Below, piece by piece: positions 33,901-42,309 of a stretch of DNA of 57,127 bases. The stretch comes from Gluconobacter kondonii. Its GTDB lineage: Bacteria; Pseudomonadota; Alphaproteobacteria; Acetobacterales; Acetobacteraceae. The stretch is from positions 1 to 57,127 of the forward strand of contig NZ_BEWP01000011.1 in assembly GCF_002723995.1 (NCBI RefSeq), written 5' to 3'. The translations under genes were made by a program, and so were the position numbers. Every line of letters begins with the position of its first letter. Within the stretch, counting starts at the first letter, position 1. Below the pieces are notes generated by a model. It was not told the DNA's origin, ran no database searches, and worked only from the letters and a program-made list of their open reading frames with translations.

Positions 33901-36073
33901 TAACCTCTGCAACAAAGGCCTCCACGTCCGGCACCGGGATCCATGGGGCTCCCAGGCGGGCGGTAATGTCGGACGGGCGCAGGTCTTCGGGCTGGACCTC
34001 CTCAAGGGCCGCGACGTTGCGCAGATAGCGTCGGTCGCGCTCGGCAGCCTCCCGGGCCTGCGCCAGCTTGGTGCGGACCGCGCCTGACAGGGCTTCGTCT
34101 GCCGTCACCCAGACCTCACGGCCGCCTGTGCTGCGGATCGGGTCGAGATAGACCGAGGATCCGAGTTCGGCGAGCACTTCTTCACCGGGGCGGCCCAGAA
34201 GCTCCGCCATGCGCTCGACATCCACGCCACCCGTCTCATGCAGGGAGACCGCCAGCGCATCATGGGCGCCGTGAACCTCAGGCTCGGACGGGGCCTGAAT
34301 GACGCGCTCACTGAAGATCGGTCCCGGACGGCCGGTCTGGCTCTTCTCGTCATACTCCTCGATCGAGCTGACCAGCCACACATCCGGATCATCATAAAAT
34401 GGCTGAAGGTTCGGGCGGCGCTGTGTGGATTTCTCCTCTCCCGTCTCTTCATCCACCCGTGTCGTGGTGTTCGTCAGGTTGATCGGCCCGAACTGACGGC
34501 TGAACGCCTGATACGCGCGCTTGAGATCCGCCTGATGGGTGCTGTAGGGCAGGTTCTCCACCTGGGCGCGCAGCACCAGACGGGCCGCGTCCCTTACCGG
34601 AATCAGACCCTTGATGATGGCCGCGTGCTTTTGGAAAATCCCTTCCTTCTGCTCGCCTTTCTTCACCTTTACCAGCACGGTTTCGCCGTCGATGATCTGG
34701 TGCAGCACGCCTTTGTGCAGCAGATAACTGCCCTCTTTGAGCAGGGCACCGTCTGCGGCCGTTCCGACCTCGGCGGCATGATTGTCCTGCACCGTCGCAA
34801 CATCGAGCGTCTGCGGGGCCGGGAAGCGGGCCAGCGAAGAGAGGCGGCCGAGGGCGAGCGGCAGGGCCTCGTCCAGCATCTGGAGCGGGTTGGCCTTGCA
34901 GGTGTATTCCGGGCCGAACTGACCGCTCGTCCAGTCGTGCCGACCGAGAACCTGCTGGCCGTTTTCCGCGAAATAGCGGTTGATCCGCAACGGGCCTTCG
35001 CCCTGATCGGTGTCCTCCAGCGCCGCCACGTCCAGCCATGTCGCATCGCCCGCATCCTCTCCCGGTGCGCGACGGCGGAACACGAGCACGTCCACCACGA
35101 CATCCGTTCCGGCATCGTCGCGCATGGCCCCGGCTGGCAGCCGTGCGCCACCCACGAAATCGGCGGTCTCGAAGATCGTGCGCCGTGCGCCGGCATCGGA
35201 CTTGTCCATCGTCCACCGCGACGTCACGAACATCGCCACAGCTCCGGGACGCAAACGGGAGATGGACCGGGCGATGAAATAATCATGCAGGGACAGGCCA
35301 AGGCGTCCCAGCTCGTCCGTGCCCCGGACCGTGCGGTTGCTGAAGGGCGGGTTGCCGATCACCAGATCGTAGCGTTCCGCGAGCTTGGCCGTCGTGAAGT
35401 CTTCCGACCGGACCCACTGGTTCGGAAACAGCTTGCGCGTGATGCGGGCTGTCAGCGGGTCATTCTCGATTGCGGTCCAGGCGGTTTTCGGGGCCAGCTT
35501 CGGAGGCACGCTCGCCATGAAGAGTCCGGTGCCACAGCCCGGCTCCAGCGCACGGCCGCCCCGGAACCCCATCTGCGCCGCCAGATCCCACATCGCATGG
35601 ACGATCAGCTCAGGCGTGTAATGGGCGTACTGCGTGGCCCGTGCCAGACCCGCCCGCTCCTGCTGGCTGGTCAGTGCCTCAAGCTGGCTGCCGATCTCTT
35701 CCCACCCTGCCCGGAAGGTCTCTCCGGCACGCGGGAACAGGCTGTTGGCCAGCTCTCCGGCCCCGAACCCTGTGAAACGGGCAAGGACGACCTGCTCGTC
35801 GGCGCTGGCGTTGCGGTCTTCTGCTTCCAGCGTGGCCAGAAGGCGGATCGCCGCAAGATTGTCCCGCGCACGCTCTTTCCAGCCCTGGGCGAGGCCACGC
35901 GTTCCGCTCAGGACGAAATCCACTTTCGGCAGGACGGCGGCCTGTGTCGCCTGTCGAACCGCAGCGGCGGCTTCCTCAAGGGCGCGGTCTCCGGGAAGAT
36001 CACCCCAGTAGAGATTGGACTGGCTGCCGCCGAGTGCTGAGGTATCGAAAAAGCTCAGTTGGGACATGGACAT
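30992..36073 (-). CDS. Giant DarB-like methyltransferase-helicase
   Basis: A 1693-residue protein. An N6-adenine methyltransferase lies at about 145-340 (SAM-binding EPGCGTG at 177-183, catalytic NPPF at 241-244). A superfamily 2 helicase follows from about 870: Walker A VGSGKT (about 881), the DEAQ box in VDEAQQFRKL (about 1038), GSPITN (motif III-like), and QREGRIERQGN (motif VI, about 1391). The C terminus is a long coiled coil ending in KAELEAA. The layout resembles phage P1 DarB, which protects incoming DNA against restriction. GGAG lies seven bases before the first ATG. Confidence 0.83.
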   Translation of the reverse strand: MSMSQLSFFDTSALGGSQSNLYWGDLPGDRALEEAAAAVRQATQAAVLPKVDFVLSGTRGLAQGWKERARDNLAAIRLLATLEAEDRNASADEQVVLARFTGFGAGELANSLFPRAGETFRAGWEEIGSQLEALTSQQERAGLARATQYAHYTPELIVHAMWDLAAQMGFRGGRALEPGCGTGLFMASVPPKLAPKTAWTAIENDPLTARITRKLFPNQWVRSEDFTTAKLAERYDLVIGNPPFSNRTVRGTDELGRLGLSLHDYFIARSISRLRPGAVAMFVTSRWTMDKSDAGARRTIFETADFVGGARLPAGAMRDDAGTDVVVDVLVFRRRAPGEDAGDATWLDVAALEDTDQGEGPLRINRYFAENGQQVLGRHDWTSGQFGPEYTCKANPLQMLDEALPLALGRLSSLARFPAPQTLDVATVQDNHAAEVGTAADGALLKEGSYLLHKGVLHQIIDGETVLVKVKKGEQKEGIFQKHAAIIKGLIPVRDAARLVLRAQVENLPYSTHQADLKRAYQAFSRQFGPINLTNTTTRVDEETGEEKSTQRRPNLQPFYDDPDVWLVSSIEEYDEKSQTGRPGPIFSERVIQAPSEPEVHGAHDALAVSLHETGGVDVERMAELLGRPGEEVLAELGSSVYLDPIRSTGGREVWVTADEALSGAVRTKLAQAREAAERDRRYLRNVAALEEVQPEDLRPSDITARLGAPWIPVPDVEAFVAEVMGVRTTIHHTMEVATWSVDKSGFSGKAEATSVWGTQRRHAGDLLDDALNQASPKIWDTWRDVNGEHRELNTKETEAAKEKLAAIKTAFETWVWQDTDRAERLVRLYNDAFNNLVPRTFDGFHLKLPGASMAISLRDHQKRVIWRIIAKGSTYMAHAVGSGKTFSMCAAVMEQKRLGLISKGMIVVPGHCLAQMAREFMMLYPNAQILVADETNFVKDKRQRFLARAATGNWDAIVITHDAFKFVPVESAFEQEMVEDQIASYESLLENVSRDDRLSRKRIERLKEGMEAKLKALSSRKDDLVHLGEIGVDQILVDEAQQFRKLSFGTNQSDLKGIDPNGSQRAWDLFVKTRYLARRNPERVLVMASGSPITNTLGEMFSIQRFMDLPALVERGLHEFDAWAASFGETRTELELQPSGLYKPVTRFSEFVNVADLMAMYRDFADVVQQDDLRRYVKLPEIAGGRREIVVADSGDAFREYQKTLAERIKKIEERTGKPQKGDDILLSVITDARHAAIDLRFVRNWADNDNSNKLNVMIRKVFEIWQNTSANRYTDPETGREYELPGATQMIFSDLGTESALETRGFSAYRWIRDELIRMGVPRDEIAFMQHYKKSTAKQALFRDMNSGRKRILIGSSATMGTGVNAQQRLIALHHLDVPWLVSDIIQREGRIERQGNQNPVIQLYAYALKGSVDATNWQMLERKQKFICLAMSGDRTIRRLEDVGAEANQFAMAKALASGDERLMQKAGLEAELARLERLQAAHHDDQYNVRRAIDRAERDRETAQAVIPRLQNDIARREPTRGEAFRLVRKDREMTEREKAGQWLLSQARLAAKSGEKGKWTLGTIGGFEILCETWRTRFDGEETWDATLCLVLDGRILGMDFDRETSPVGLISRIENALLRFEAELADARRQVEEAERKLPGYRARVGLAFPEAALLQEKREAMAALEADLAADTQRREEAEKAELEAA

Positions 36074-36187
36074 GGAAAAACTCCGGACAAGCGGCAGCGC
36101 CCGGTACTGCGCGGAGGCAGACCGGGGGGCCGGAAAACAGGATCAGTTCGGGGAGAGAGGCGTCAGGCCTCCCGGATCAGCGCGGGG

Positions 36188-36448
36188 TCAGAGGGGACCA
36201 AAGCGCAGGCGGATCTGCTCGCGCTCGTTCTCGGAGAGGCGGGCCAGCGCCTCACGGTGGTAGGTCGAACCCTCGCCTGCCTTCCTCGCCACGCGCCACC
36301 AGGCCTGCGGATCGCTGCAATGCAGACCCACCAGATGCGTCTCGTCGTTCTCGGGTCCGCATCCTTCGAGGAGCGTCCAGCCTTCCTTGTGAGCCTGTTT
36401 GAGGTCGAAAGCGTGCGCCTGTGCGGGGCGTTCGAGGGTCTCTGACAT
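36188..36448 (-). CDS. Hypothetical protein, 86 aa
   Basis: A small soluble protein without a recognised family: FDLKQAHKEGWTLLEGCG, then LVGLHCSDPQAWWRVARKAGEGSTYHREALARL and a charged end. ATG 36448 is preferred; the frame extends further upstream only through structured module v. It precedes the DarB-like gene by about 115 bases on the same strand and may be co-transcribed. Confidence 0.6.
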   Translation of the reverse strand: MSETLERPAQAHAFDLKQAHKEGWTLLEGCGPENDETHLVGLHCSDPQAWWRVARKAGEGSTYHREALARLSENEREQIRLRFGPL

Positions 36449-36468
36449 CGTCTTTATTTCCTTTCCTG

Positions 36469-36600
36469 ACCCTCTCCGGCGAGCGCAGGACAGCACGACC
36501 TGCCAGAGCGACGCGCAGCGTCGGGACCGCCCGGCCCGCAGCGTAGCGAGGACACGGACGGACCCACCTCTTGCAGGGCGGGCTGGCCTGTGCTGCCCCC
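36469..36600. repeat. Structured intergenic module, copy v
   Basis: Outermost arms are CAGCAC/GTGCTG (36491-36496/36590-36595), then CCTGCCAGAG/CTCTTGCAGG (36499-36508/36568-36577, one mismatch). Inside, CGACGC-GCA-GCGTCG (36509-36523) and a second arm GGG-A-CCG...CGG-A-CCC surround GCGAGGACACG. It shares GACCCT.TCCGGCGA.CGCAG with copy ii. A pyrimidine tract (36596-36619) follows, in which the IS66 element is inserted. Confidence 0.72.
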
Positions 36601-36949
36601 CTCCCCTCTTCTTCTTTTTGTAAGCGTCCGACGATCGCACGATTGACGGCAGCATTTGTCTCATGTCGGACGTAAGTCGAGCTATTTGAGATTACGGAGA
36701 CGGTACGCGAAAACGCGCGGGTCTGGCTGGGGAGAATGTGTTGGTGATTATTAAGACCCAAGCTGAAAATGCCAGATTTCTTTCGGAAGCCGGATACGTG
36801 GATCACTACCTCATCAAGCGAATACGTTGTTCGTAACAGAACCTTCGAGAGGTGAAAGATAGTATCAATCTTCGATAAAGGAGGCAGATCTCATTGATCT
36901 GAAGTCAAAACAAAACTATCGTACTGTATGACGCCAACGTCAGGAAAAT

Positions 36950-37978
36950 ATGACTATGCCCCAGTTCCGCATGCTATATCATTTTCTCGCTTTGGGGACC
37001 TGTTCTGCATTTCTGACTGCGGCAGCACCGCCACCCTTTCTGGCGACGTACATCCATAATGGTAATTTCGAAGCTGGTGATTACGCATTTATCCGCGGGG
37101 CCTTTGCCGGGGCATCGACACAACAGCTTGCCAACTGGAAAGCCCTTCAGGCTTACGGCACATTGTGTATGAAAGAGGCTGCTCATTCGGAAAACGAAGA
37201 GCTGAAAAAACTCGGGGTTAATGCTCAGGTTGATGAAGAAAGAGGTTATCAGGATCATCTGTGCACTCAGATCGCGTTTGCGTCCGATGTGCCCGCAAAT
37301 TTCAAAACCTGGGATGCTTTTCACGATGCATTGGCTCGCAGTCAACCTTACTTCCAGACTTATAAATCAGCCGTAAACATGGCCGTCCGAAGCTTGGACA
37401 GCGATGCCAATAAAGACACGTTCGAGGAGCAACTTACTCTTCACACTGTGCCGGACCAGATGTGGCGGTTTGTCATGATGGGCGCCGCACTAAACGACGT
37501 ATCAGGCATTGATGCAGCAACTCGGTCTGCTTTGCGTATGCAGAGCATTCTCGAGGGAGTTAATGTTGATTGGGTCAACAGTCATTGGGGGCGGCACATT
37601 CTGGAAACGCAGGGATGGTCTCCTGCGATCAAAGCTGGCCGAAAGCCGGCAATGCTCATGTGGTTGCTGGTCCAGCACGCCGATGAGGATCCAGCCTTTC
37701 AAGTCATGGCACTTCGAAAACTCGAACCTCTGGCGAAGTCGGGTCAGTTTTCGAAGCAGAATTATGCTCTCTTGTCTGATCGCGTAATGCTCGCGACGAC
37801 AGGAAAACAACACTATGGATCGCAACTGTCCTGTCGTGATCATCAGCTGGCGCCTTATTCGATGGATAAGGGTGGTGACAACTCGAAAATACTTGATGCC
37901 AGACGCTCGGAGATGAACCTTCCACCCGAAGCAGCTTACATTGAACACTTTCGGAAGAGTTTCCCTCAGGGCTGCTAA
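36950..37978 (+). CDS. DUF6624-like exported passenger protein
   Basis: A 342-residue protein with a hydrophobic start (MLYHFLALGTCSAFLTAAAPPPF) that is probably a signal peptide. The C-terminal 110 residues fit DUF6624: MWLLVQHADEDPAFQVMALRKLEPLAKSGQFSKQNYALLSDRVMLATTGKQHYGSQL, then LDARRSEMNLPP. The domain has no assigned activity that I know. AGGAAAAT precedes the ATG. It is encoded opposite to the transposition genes inside the IS66 element; about 190 bases of markedly AT-rich DNA separate it from tnpC. It is therefore cargo with a different base composition. Confidence 0.75.
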   Translation: MTMPQFRMLYHFLALGTCSAFLTAAAPPPFLATYIHNGNFEAGDYAFIRGAFAGASTQQLANWKALQAYGTLCMKEAAHSENEELKKLGVNAQVDEERGYQDHLCTQIAFASDVPANFKTWDAFHDALARSQPYFQTYKSAVNMAVRSLDSDANKDTFEEQLTLHTVPDQMWRFVMMGAALNDVSGIDAATRSALRMQSILEGVNVDWVNSHWGRHILETQGWSPAIKAGRKPAMLMWLLVQHADEDPAFQVMALRKLEPLAKSGQFSKQNYALLSDRVMLATTGKQHYGSQLSCRDHQLAPYSMDKGGDNSKILDARRSEMNLPPEAAYIEHFRKSFPQGC

Positions 37979-38172
37979 GTCAAATTGAGATCACGCTATA
38001 TCCTGAAACCTAAATGGTAGCGATAATACCTTTAATAAAAGTGGCGTTTCTACTGCTCTCTTTCGACATACATAGAAAGTACAATTCGACAGTCTTTAAA
38101 AGTATTTAATAGATGGTAAATTATATAATTATTAAGTATTAACCTAAAAACAACTAATTTTAGTCCAAAATA

Positions 38173-39693
38173 TTATTCGTTGGCGCTTTGGGGAAATGGA
38201 AGCAGTTCGCTGAGACGTGCGGCTGGATATCCATCGATCATGCGTGTCAGCACGTCACGCAGCCAGCCAAATGGTTCGATCCCATTGAGCTTGGCCGTTT
38301 CGATTAATGACGCCACGATCGCCCACCGGTTAGCGCCGCCCTCGCTGCCCGCGAATAGAGCATTCTTACGGCCAAGCGTGACAGGTCGGATGGCCCGTTC
38401 CACCGGGTTGGTGTCGAGATCTATGCGCCCGTCTTCGATAAACCGCGCGAGATCGTCCCAGCGGTTCAACGCATAGCGGATCGCTTCGGCCAGTCTGGCG
38501 CGGGAGGGGAGCAAAGTCAGTTTTTGTCGGAGCCAGAGTGCCAGCGCCTCAACACGCGGCCGACTGTGCTCCTCCCGAAGGGTTCGTCGCTGATCGGGCG
38601 GCAACCCCCGAAGGGATGCCTCAATCTCATACAGAGACCGGATCTGCACCAAAGCCTCGGTTGCGATTGGTGATCCGGTCTGGTGCAGCTCATAAAACTT
38701 GCGGCGCGTGTGCGCCCAGCAGGCTGCCAGATGGACTGTTCCGTCTCGTGTCAGTTGCTCAAACCCGGCATAACCGTCAACTTGCAGAATGCCGCGATAG
38801 TTCTTCAGATGGCGGGCAGGCCAGGAGGACGTGCGATCCGGTGTCGCATAAAACACCACGGCTGGCGGGACATTACCCCCAAAGGCGCGGTCGTCGCGTG
38901 TGTAAGCCCAGAGCCGCCCGGTTTTAGTCCGGCCTCGTCCTGGATCAAGGATGGGCAGTGGGGTGTCGTCTGCGAAAACCCGTTCTGCGGCACAGACATG
39001 GTTCATCAGCTGGTCGCGCAGCGGGGCCAGCCACCAGGCGGCGGCCTTGACCCAATCGGCCAGCGTGGAACGCGCGAGAGCGACACCGTGACGGGCCAAC
39101 ATCTGGCTTTGGCGATACAGCGGCAAATGATCGCAATAGCGACTGGTCAGCACATGCGCGATTAGACCCGGAGTGGCGAGACACCCTTCGGCGATGCGCT
39201 CAGGTGCTGGAGCCTGATGCAGCGTCCCGCAGGCGCGACAAGCGCATTTGGGCCGGTTGATCCGCACGACCCGCACCGAGGCCGGAACCCAGTCCAGCAT
39301 TTCGCTGGTGGTCGTGCCTGCGTCGTGCAGTGCGCCACCGCAGGACGGGCAGGATGTCACGTCGGGCACGATCGTCACGTCTGTGCGCGGCAGGTGCTCT
39401 GGCAGGGCTGTGCGATGAGGTGGTTTGACGATCGGCGTTGTGTTGCTGATGTCCAGTAGTGTCGTGGAGATTGGCGTTATAGGGGACGGTTGGTCAGCCT
39501 CCAGCGTCAACAGGAGCTGATCGGGTTCGAGTGTCTCGGCGCGACGACCGAACCGGGCGCGCTGGAACTCCCGGATGATCTGCCGCAAGCGATCAATCTC
39601 GGTCTGTCCCTCATCCACTGCGCCTGCCAGATCCCGCACCATGGTTTGCAGGGTGATCGGGTCAAACGGCAGGCTGTCGAGGGCGATCCGCAT
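38173..39693 (-). CDS. tnpC: IS66-family transposase TnpC
   Basis: About 506 residues (an earlier TTG would add 12). Features: an N-terminal leucine-zipper-like helix (LAGAVDEGQTEIDRLRQIIREFQRARFGRRAE), the zinc-finger region (CPSCGGAL and CACRACGTLHQAPAP), the DDE residues in FADDTPLPILDPG, LQVDGYAGFEQL and IDLDTNPVERAIRP, and the IS66 C-terminal segment (LRDVLTRMIDGYPAARLSELLPF). It catalyses transposition together with TnpA and TnpB. It is intact, and it is the likely trans-acting source for the defective element at 116-2043. Confidence 0.95.
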   Translation of the reverse strand: MRIALDSLPFDPITLQTMVRDLAGAVDEGQTEIDRLRQIIREFQRARFGRRAETLEPDQLLLTLEADQPSPITPISTTLLDISNTTPIVKPPHRTALPEHLPRTDVTIVPDVTSCPSCGGALHDAGTTTSEMLDWVPASVRVVRINRPKCACRACGTLHQAPAPERIAEGCLATPGLIAHVLTSRYCDHLPLYRQSQMLARHGVALARSTLADWVKAAAWWLAPLRDQLMNHVCAAERVFADDTPLPILDPGRGRTKTGRLWAYTRDDRAFGGNVPPAVVFYATPDRTSSWPARHLKNYRGILQVDGYAGFEQLTRDGTVHLAACWAHTRRKFYELHQTGSPIATEALVQIRSLYEIEASLRGLPPDQRRTLREEHSRPRVEALALWLRQKLTLLPSRARLAEAIRYALNRWDDLARFIEDGRIDLDTNPVERAIRPVTLGRKNALFAGSEGGANRWAIVASLIETAKLNGIEPFGWLRDVLTRMIDGYPAARLSELLPFPQSANE

Positions 39694-39745
39694 ACCTATA
39701 AAATGGCAGTTTTCTGCGGGTTTATACAAGAAAAATCTGCGCGTT

Positions 39746-40108
39746 TTACCCTGCCATCAGTATGCGTCGCGCGGGGGCCTGTGCCCGCCAGTCCAACCCT
39801 TCCAGAAGCATCGACAATCGGGCCGGGGTCAGCAGAACTGTCGCTGGCTCTCCGGGGCTGGCCTGCGTGACCGGCCACGTAAAAATCCCCTGATCGAGGC
39901 GCTTGGCATACAGGCACATGCCGTTGCCATCGTGATACAGAAGCTTGATCAGTCCGGCCCTCCGGCCGCGAAACACAAACACATGCCCGCTGAACGGATC
40001 GGCCCGCAGCGTCTCCTGTACCAGCACCGACAACCCGTCGATCCCCTTGCGCAGATCGGTGTAGCCCAAGGCCACATGAACCCGGATATGGGGTGGGAGG
40101 CTGATCAT
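39746..40108 (-). CDS. tnpB: IS66 accessory protein TnpB
   Basis: 120 residues with the hallmark IS66 Orf2 sequence: IRVHVALGYTDLRKGIDGLSVLVQETLRADPFSGHVFVFRGRRAGLIKLLYHDGNGMCLYAKRLDQGIFTWP. This accessory protein is required for transposition in the family; its biochemical role is unclear. Its ATG overlaps the tnpA stop (ATGA). Confidence 0.96.
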   Translation of the reverse strand: MISLPPHIRVHVALGYTDLRKGIDGLSVLVQETLRADPFSGHVFVFRGRRAGLIKLLYHDGNGMCLYAKRLDQGIFTWPVTQASPGEPATVLLTPARLSMLLEGLDWRAQAPARRILMAG

Positions 40109-40791
40109 CGGGGTGTCGCCAGAACATCAAGAATGGCCCGCAGCGAAGCGAGTTCAATCTGCACAGGGACGCGCAGGAAAGCACCGTTGGGCAAGCCGAT
40201 CTGCATGTCTTGTCCAGAAGAAACGGGCGCCGTGGCGTTTACGTCGCGCAGTGGCGGGGGCGTTGTCGCTGTCGGTAAAGACGCTGTCGCGTCGGAAGTC
40301 AGTTGCACGGTCGCGAAAAGTGGTGGTGGATCTGTAAGTGGTGCGGGCTGATGTGGGCCGGGGATCGGCTCGGCCAGGTCCTTGAGCCAGCGATAGAGCA
40401 TGCTGGGAGCGAGGTTATGCGCCTTGGCGTATTTCCAGGTGGACATGCCGGATTGCAGCAAATCCCACACAACGTCCTGTCGCTCGGCCTGGGTCCATTT
40501 ACGGCGCCGAAACTGACGATCCGATAGCAATTGAGCCATGATGACAGGGCGGTCACCCTCAAGGGACGATGAAGAGACGTCTCTCCAGTGTCTCTTGGCG
40601 GTGACCGCAGGTACGGGCTGTTTTTCTACGGATGCATCCTGCGCATCTACGGGCTGCGTCATCCAGGCCACCCCGCGACGGAAACTTCGCGGTACCAAAC
40701 TGTGCTCTCTGCAGTAGGCCGCGCGGGTAAGGCCGGACATCTGCCACGCATCGTAATGCTGTTGCCAATACTCCCGGCCAAAACCCGCCAC
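40105..40791 (-). CDS. tnpA: IS66 accessory protein TnpA with two HTH segments
   Basis: 228 residues from GTG 40791 (AGGAG six bases upstream; a GTG at 40830 is the alternative). It is longer than usual TnpA (about 130). Two DNA-binding segments are visible: WQQHYDAWQMSGLTRAAYCREHSLVPRSFRRGVAWM near the N terminus and RRRKWTQAERQDVVWDLLQSGMSTWKYAKAHNLAPSMLYRWLKDL in the middle. The end carries the TnpA-type IGLPNGAFLRVPVQIELASLRAILDVL. The doubled HTH suggests a fusion or duplication within the family. Confidence 0.85.
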   Translation of the reverse strand: MAGFGREYWQQHYDAWQMSGLTRAAYCREHSLVPRSFRRGVAWMTQPVDAQDASVEKQPVPAVTAKRHWRDVSSSSLEGDRPVIMAQLLSDRQFRRRKWTQAERQDVVWDLLQSGMSTWKYAKAHNLAPSMLYRWLKDLAEPIPGPHQPAPLTDPPPLFATVQLTSDATASLPTATTPPPLRDVNATAPVSSGQDMQIGLPNGAFLRVPVQIELASLRAILDVLATPR

Positions 40792-40906
40792 GTCGTCTCT
40801 CCTCCACACCGAATTCCAGGAAGAAAGCACAGCCCATTCGCCGTCGTCAGCGTGTCACGATCGGACGCTTACTTCTTTTTCAACCTTCTGTTTTTTCTTC
40901 TTTTTT

Positions 40907-41878
40907 TCAGGTTGGCCCCCCGCCCTGCCCGAACGCTCCGGCCGGGAGTTCCCAGGCTGGTGTGAAGACAGTCGGGATCGGACGCGCCGAGAGGCACGCA
41001 CGGGCCAGCTCGGGCGCTGCCAGAGCGGCGGCATACGGCCTGCCCTGCTCGGCGATCTGCTCCAGCGACACGGTGCGCTTGATCGTGCAGCCAAACTGCT
41101 GCTCGTACTGCACGAGACGGTCAAAGCGGGCAGGATCGAGGCAGCGGATCGTTGCAAACTGCCGCGCATCGCCAAAAATACAGGTGGCACAGGACAGTCT
41201 GGAGAAGCCGATGCGGTATGGCAGCGCCGGCATCACCTTCCAGCGTCTCAGGCTGTCCCAGACCTGCGCCTCGCTCCACTGGTGGACGGGTCGCCAGTGA
41301 TCGACATGACGGCGACGTCGCGTGCCATGCCGCGTATCCGTGCGGTGCGGCTCAAAGGCGGCATAGCGGGCACGGTTTGGGCTTTCTTCGGCACGCTCGC
41401 CCGTTACGAACAGGGTGCGGCGGTTCAGGAAGCGGTCCTGGCCGCGTAGGGAGCGATCGGCGACGTCAATCTTGGTGACGCTGGAGCACCATCGGGTCGT
41501 CAGGCTGGCGGAGACCTGGGGAAAGCGCAGGCGCGTCCCGTTCGGCCCCTGCCCGCCTGCGCGGATCAGACCCTCAGGGCTTTCGAAAAGAACAGGGGCT
41601 GTCGGTGCGTCCTTGCGGAGCATCTCCCGCTCGAAGCCGCCCTCGCGCCAGGAGCGATAGAGCGGCAGGCCGAAGTCCCGCGCCAGCGCGCTCACATAGG
41701 GCGAGGTGGAGGGCCAGTCCATGAAGGATGGCCCCTGCCCGTCCACCTCGTGGTGCCACAGTTCCAGGCGGTCCGTCGGGGCACCGGCTTCGAGGAGGGC
41801 GAAAAGGCAGGCGAGGCCGTCTTTGCCGCCCGACACGGCCACGATGATGCTGTCATACGACGTCAGATCCGGCGTCAT
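40907..41878 (-). CDS. PAPS-reductase-family protein (PP-loop)
   Basis: A 323-residue protein with the PP-loop SGGKDGLACLFALLEAG at the N terminus and LFVTGERAEESPNRARYAAFEPHR in the middle, as in phosphoadenosine-phosphosulfate reductase-like proteins of phages and plasmids. Cysteines at SLTTRWCSSVTKID and FSRLSCATCIFG could bind a metal or cluster. True PAPS reductases end in ECGLH, not seen here; relatives act in sulfur transfer to nucleic acids, which is a possibility only. The start overlaps the stop of the upstream zinc-finger-like gene (ATGA). Confidence 0.78.
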   Translation of the reverse strand: MTPDLTSYDSIIVAVSGGKDGLACLFALLEAGAPTDRLELWHHEVDGQGPSFMDWPSTSPYVSALARDFGLPLYRSWREGGFEREMLRKDAPTAPVLFESPEGLIRAGGQGPNGTRLRFPQVSASLTTRWCSSVTKIDVADRSLRGQDRFLNRRTLFVTGERAEESPNRARYAAFEPHRTDTRHGTRRRRHVDHWRPVHQWSEAQVWDSLRRWKVMPALPYRIGFSRLSCATCIFGDARQFATIRCLDPARFDRLVQYEQQFGCTIKRTVSLEQIAEQGRPYAAALAAPELARACLSARPIPTVFTPAWELPAGAFGQGGGPT

Positions 41879-42252
41879 GACACGAACCTGCTGACCGGGG
41901 CACCTGTCCGGACAGAGCGGCACATCAGGGCACTGGCGATCGGAGCGTCCCGCAGGAGAAGCGGCTTCACATGCCGGTTGCCCCAGCTCAGGCCGTCGCA
42001 GCGTGAGAGGAGTCCAAGCTGGGTTGCCGCCTCATCCCGGCACGCACACACCCGCTCATTGCCCCCCGCACTGCGACGGCAGGGCTCATGCGCCGGCGCG
42101 TTGCAGCCCGTACACGGGATCGTCAGGGCCGGATCACCGCCAGCCCAGTGCTCATTGCATTTGCGGCAGGAGACGGGCTCCTGCGTATCGGTCCACCGCA
42201 TGGGCGGCCGACCGCGTGGTGTTGGGACGTAAGGAAGGTAATGACGGCGCAT
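41875..42252 (-). CDS. Cysteine-rich zinc-ribbon-like protein
   Basis: A 125-residue protein with CRKCNEHW, CTGCNAPAHEPC and CACRDE, spacing that fits one or two structural zinc sites of a ribbon or treble-clef type. The ends are basic. It is coupled by ATGA to the PP-loop protein, so a joint function is likely: a zinc-ribbon DNA or RNA-binding subunit next to a sulfur- or nucleotide-modifying enzyme. Structured module vi precedes it. Confidence 0.6.
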   Translation of the reverse strand: MRRHYLPYVPTPRGRPPMRWTDTQEPVSCRKCNEHWAGGDPALTIPCTGCNAPAHEPCRRSAGGNERVCACRDEAATQLGLLSRCDGLSWGNRHVKPLLLRDAPIASALMCRSVRTGAPVSRFVS

Positions 42253-42309
42253 GATGCTCGATCCATTTCTGGTTTTTGAACATCGTCGCGTCCGGCTGGG
42301 GGCTGTTCA

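Larger units (their letters stand above)
36620..40872. mobile_element. Complete IS66-family element with a passenger gene (4253 bp)
   Basis: The left end begins GTAAGCGTCCG at 36620 and the right end is its complement, ending at 40872. TTCTTTTT occurs immediately before (36612-36619) and after (40873-40880), a perfect 8-bp target duplication. It carries tnpA, tnpB and tnpC in the usual order on the minus strand, plus about 1.5 kb between the tnpC stop and the left end that holds an opposite-strand DUF6624-like gene. Ordinary IS66 elements are about 2.5-2.7 kb, so the extra length is passenger DNA. Confidence 0.93.

Noticed and set aside
38173-40830. Ordinary IS66 with its left end just beyond the tnpC stop
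   Set aside because: No terminal repeat or duplication is found near 38100; the matching end and 8-bp duplication lie at 36620, which includes the passenger gene.
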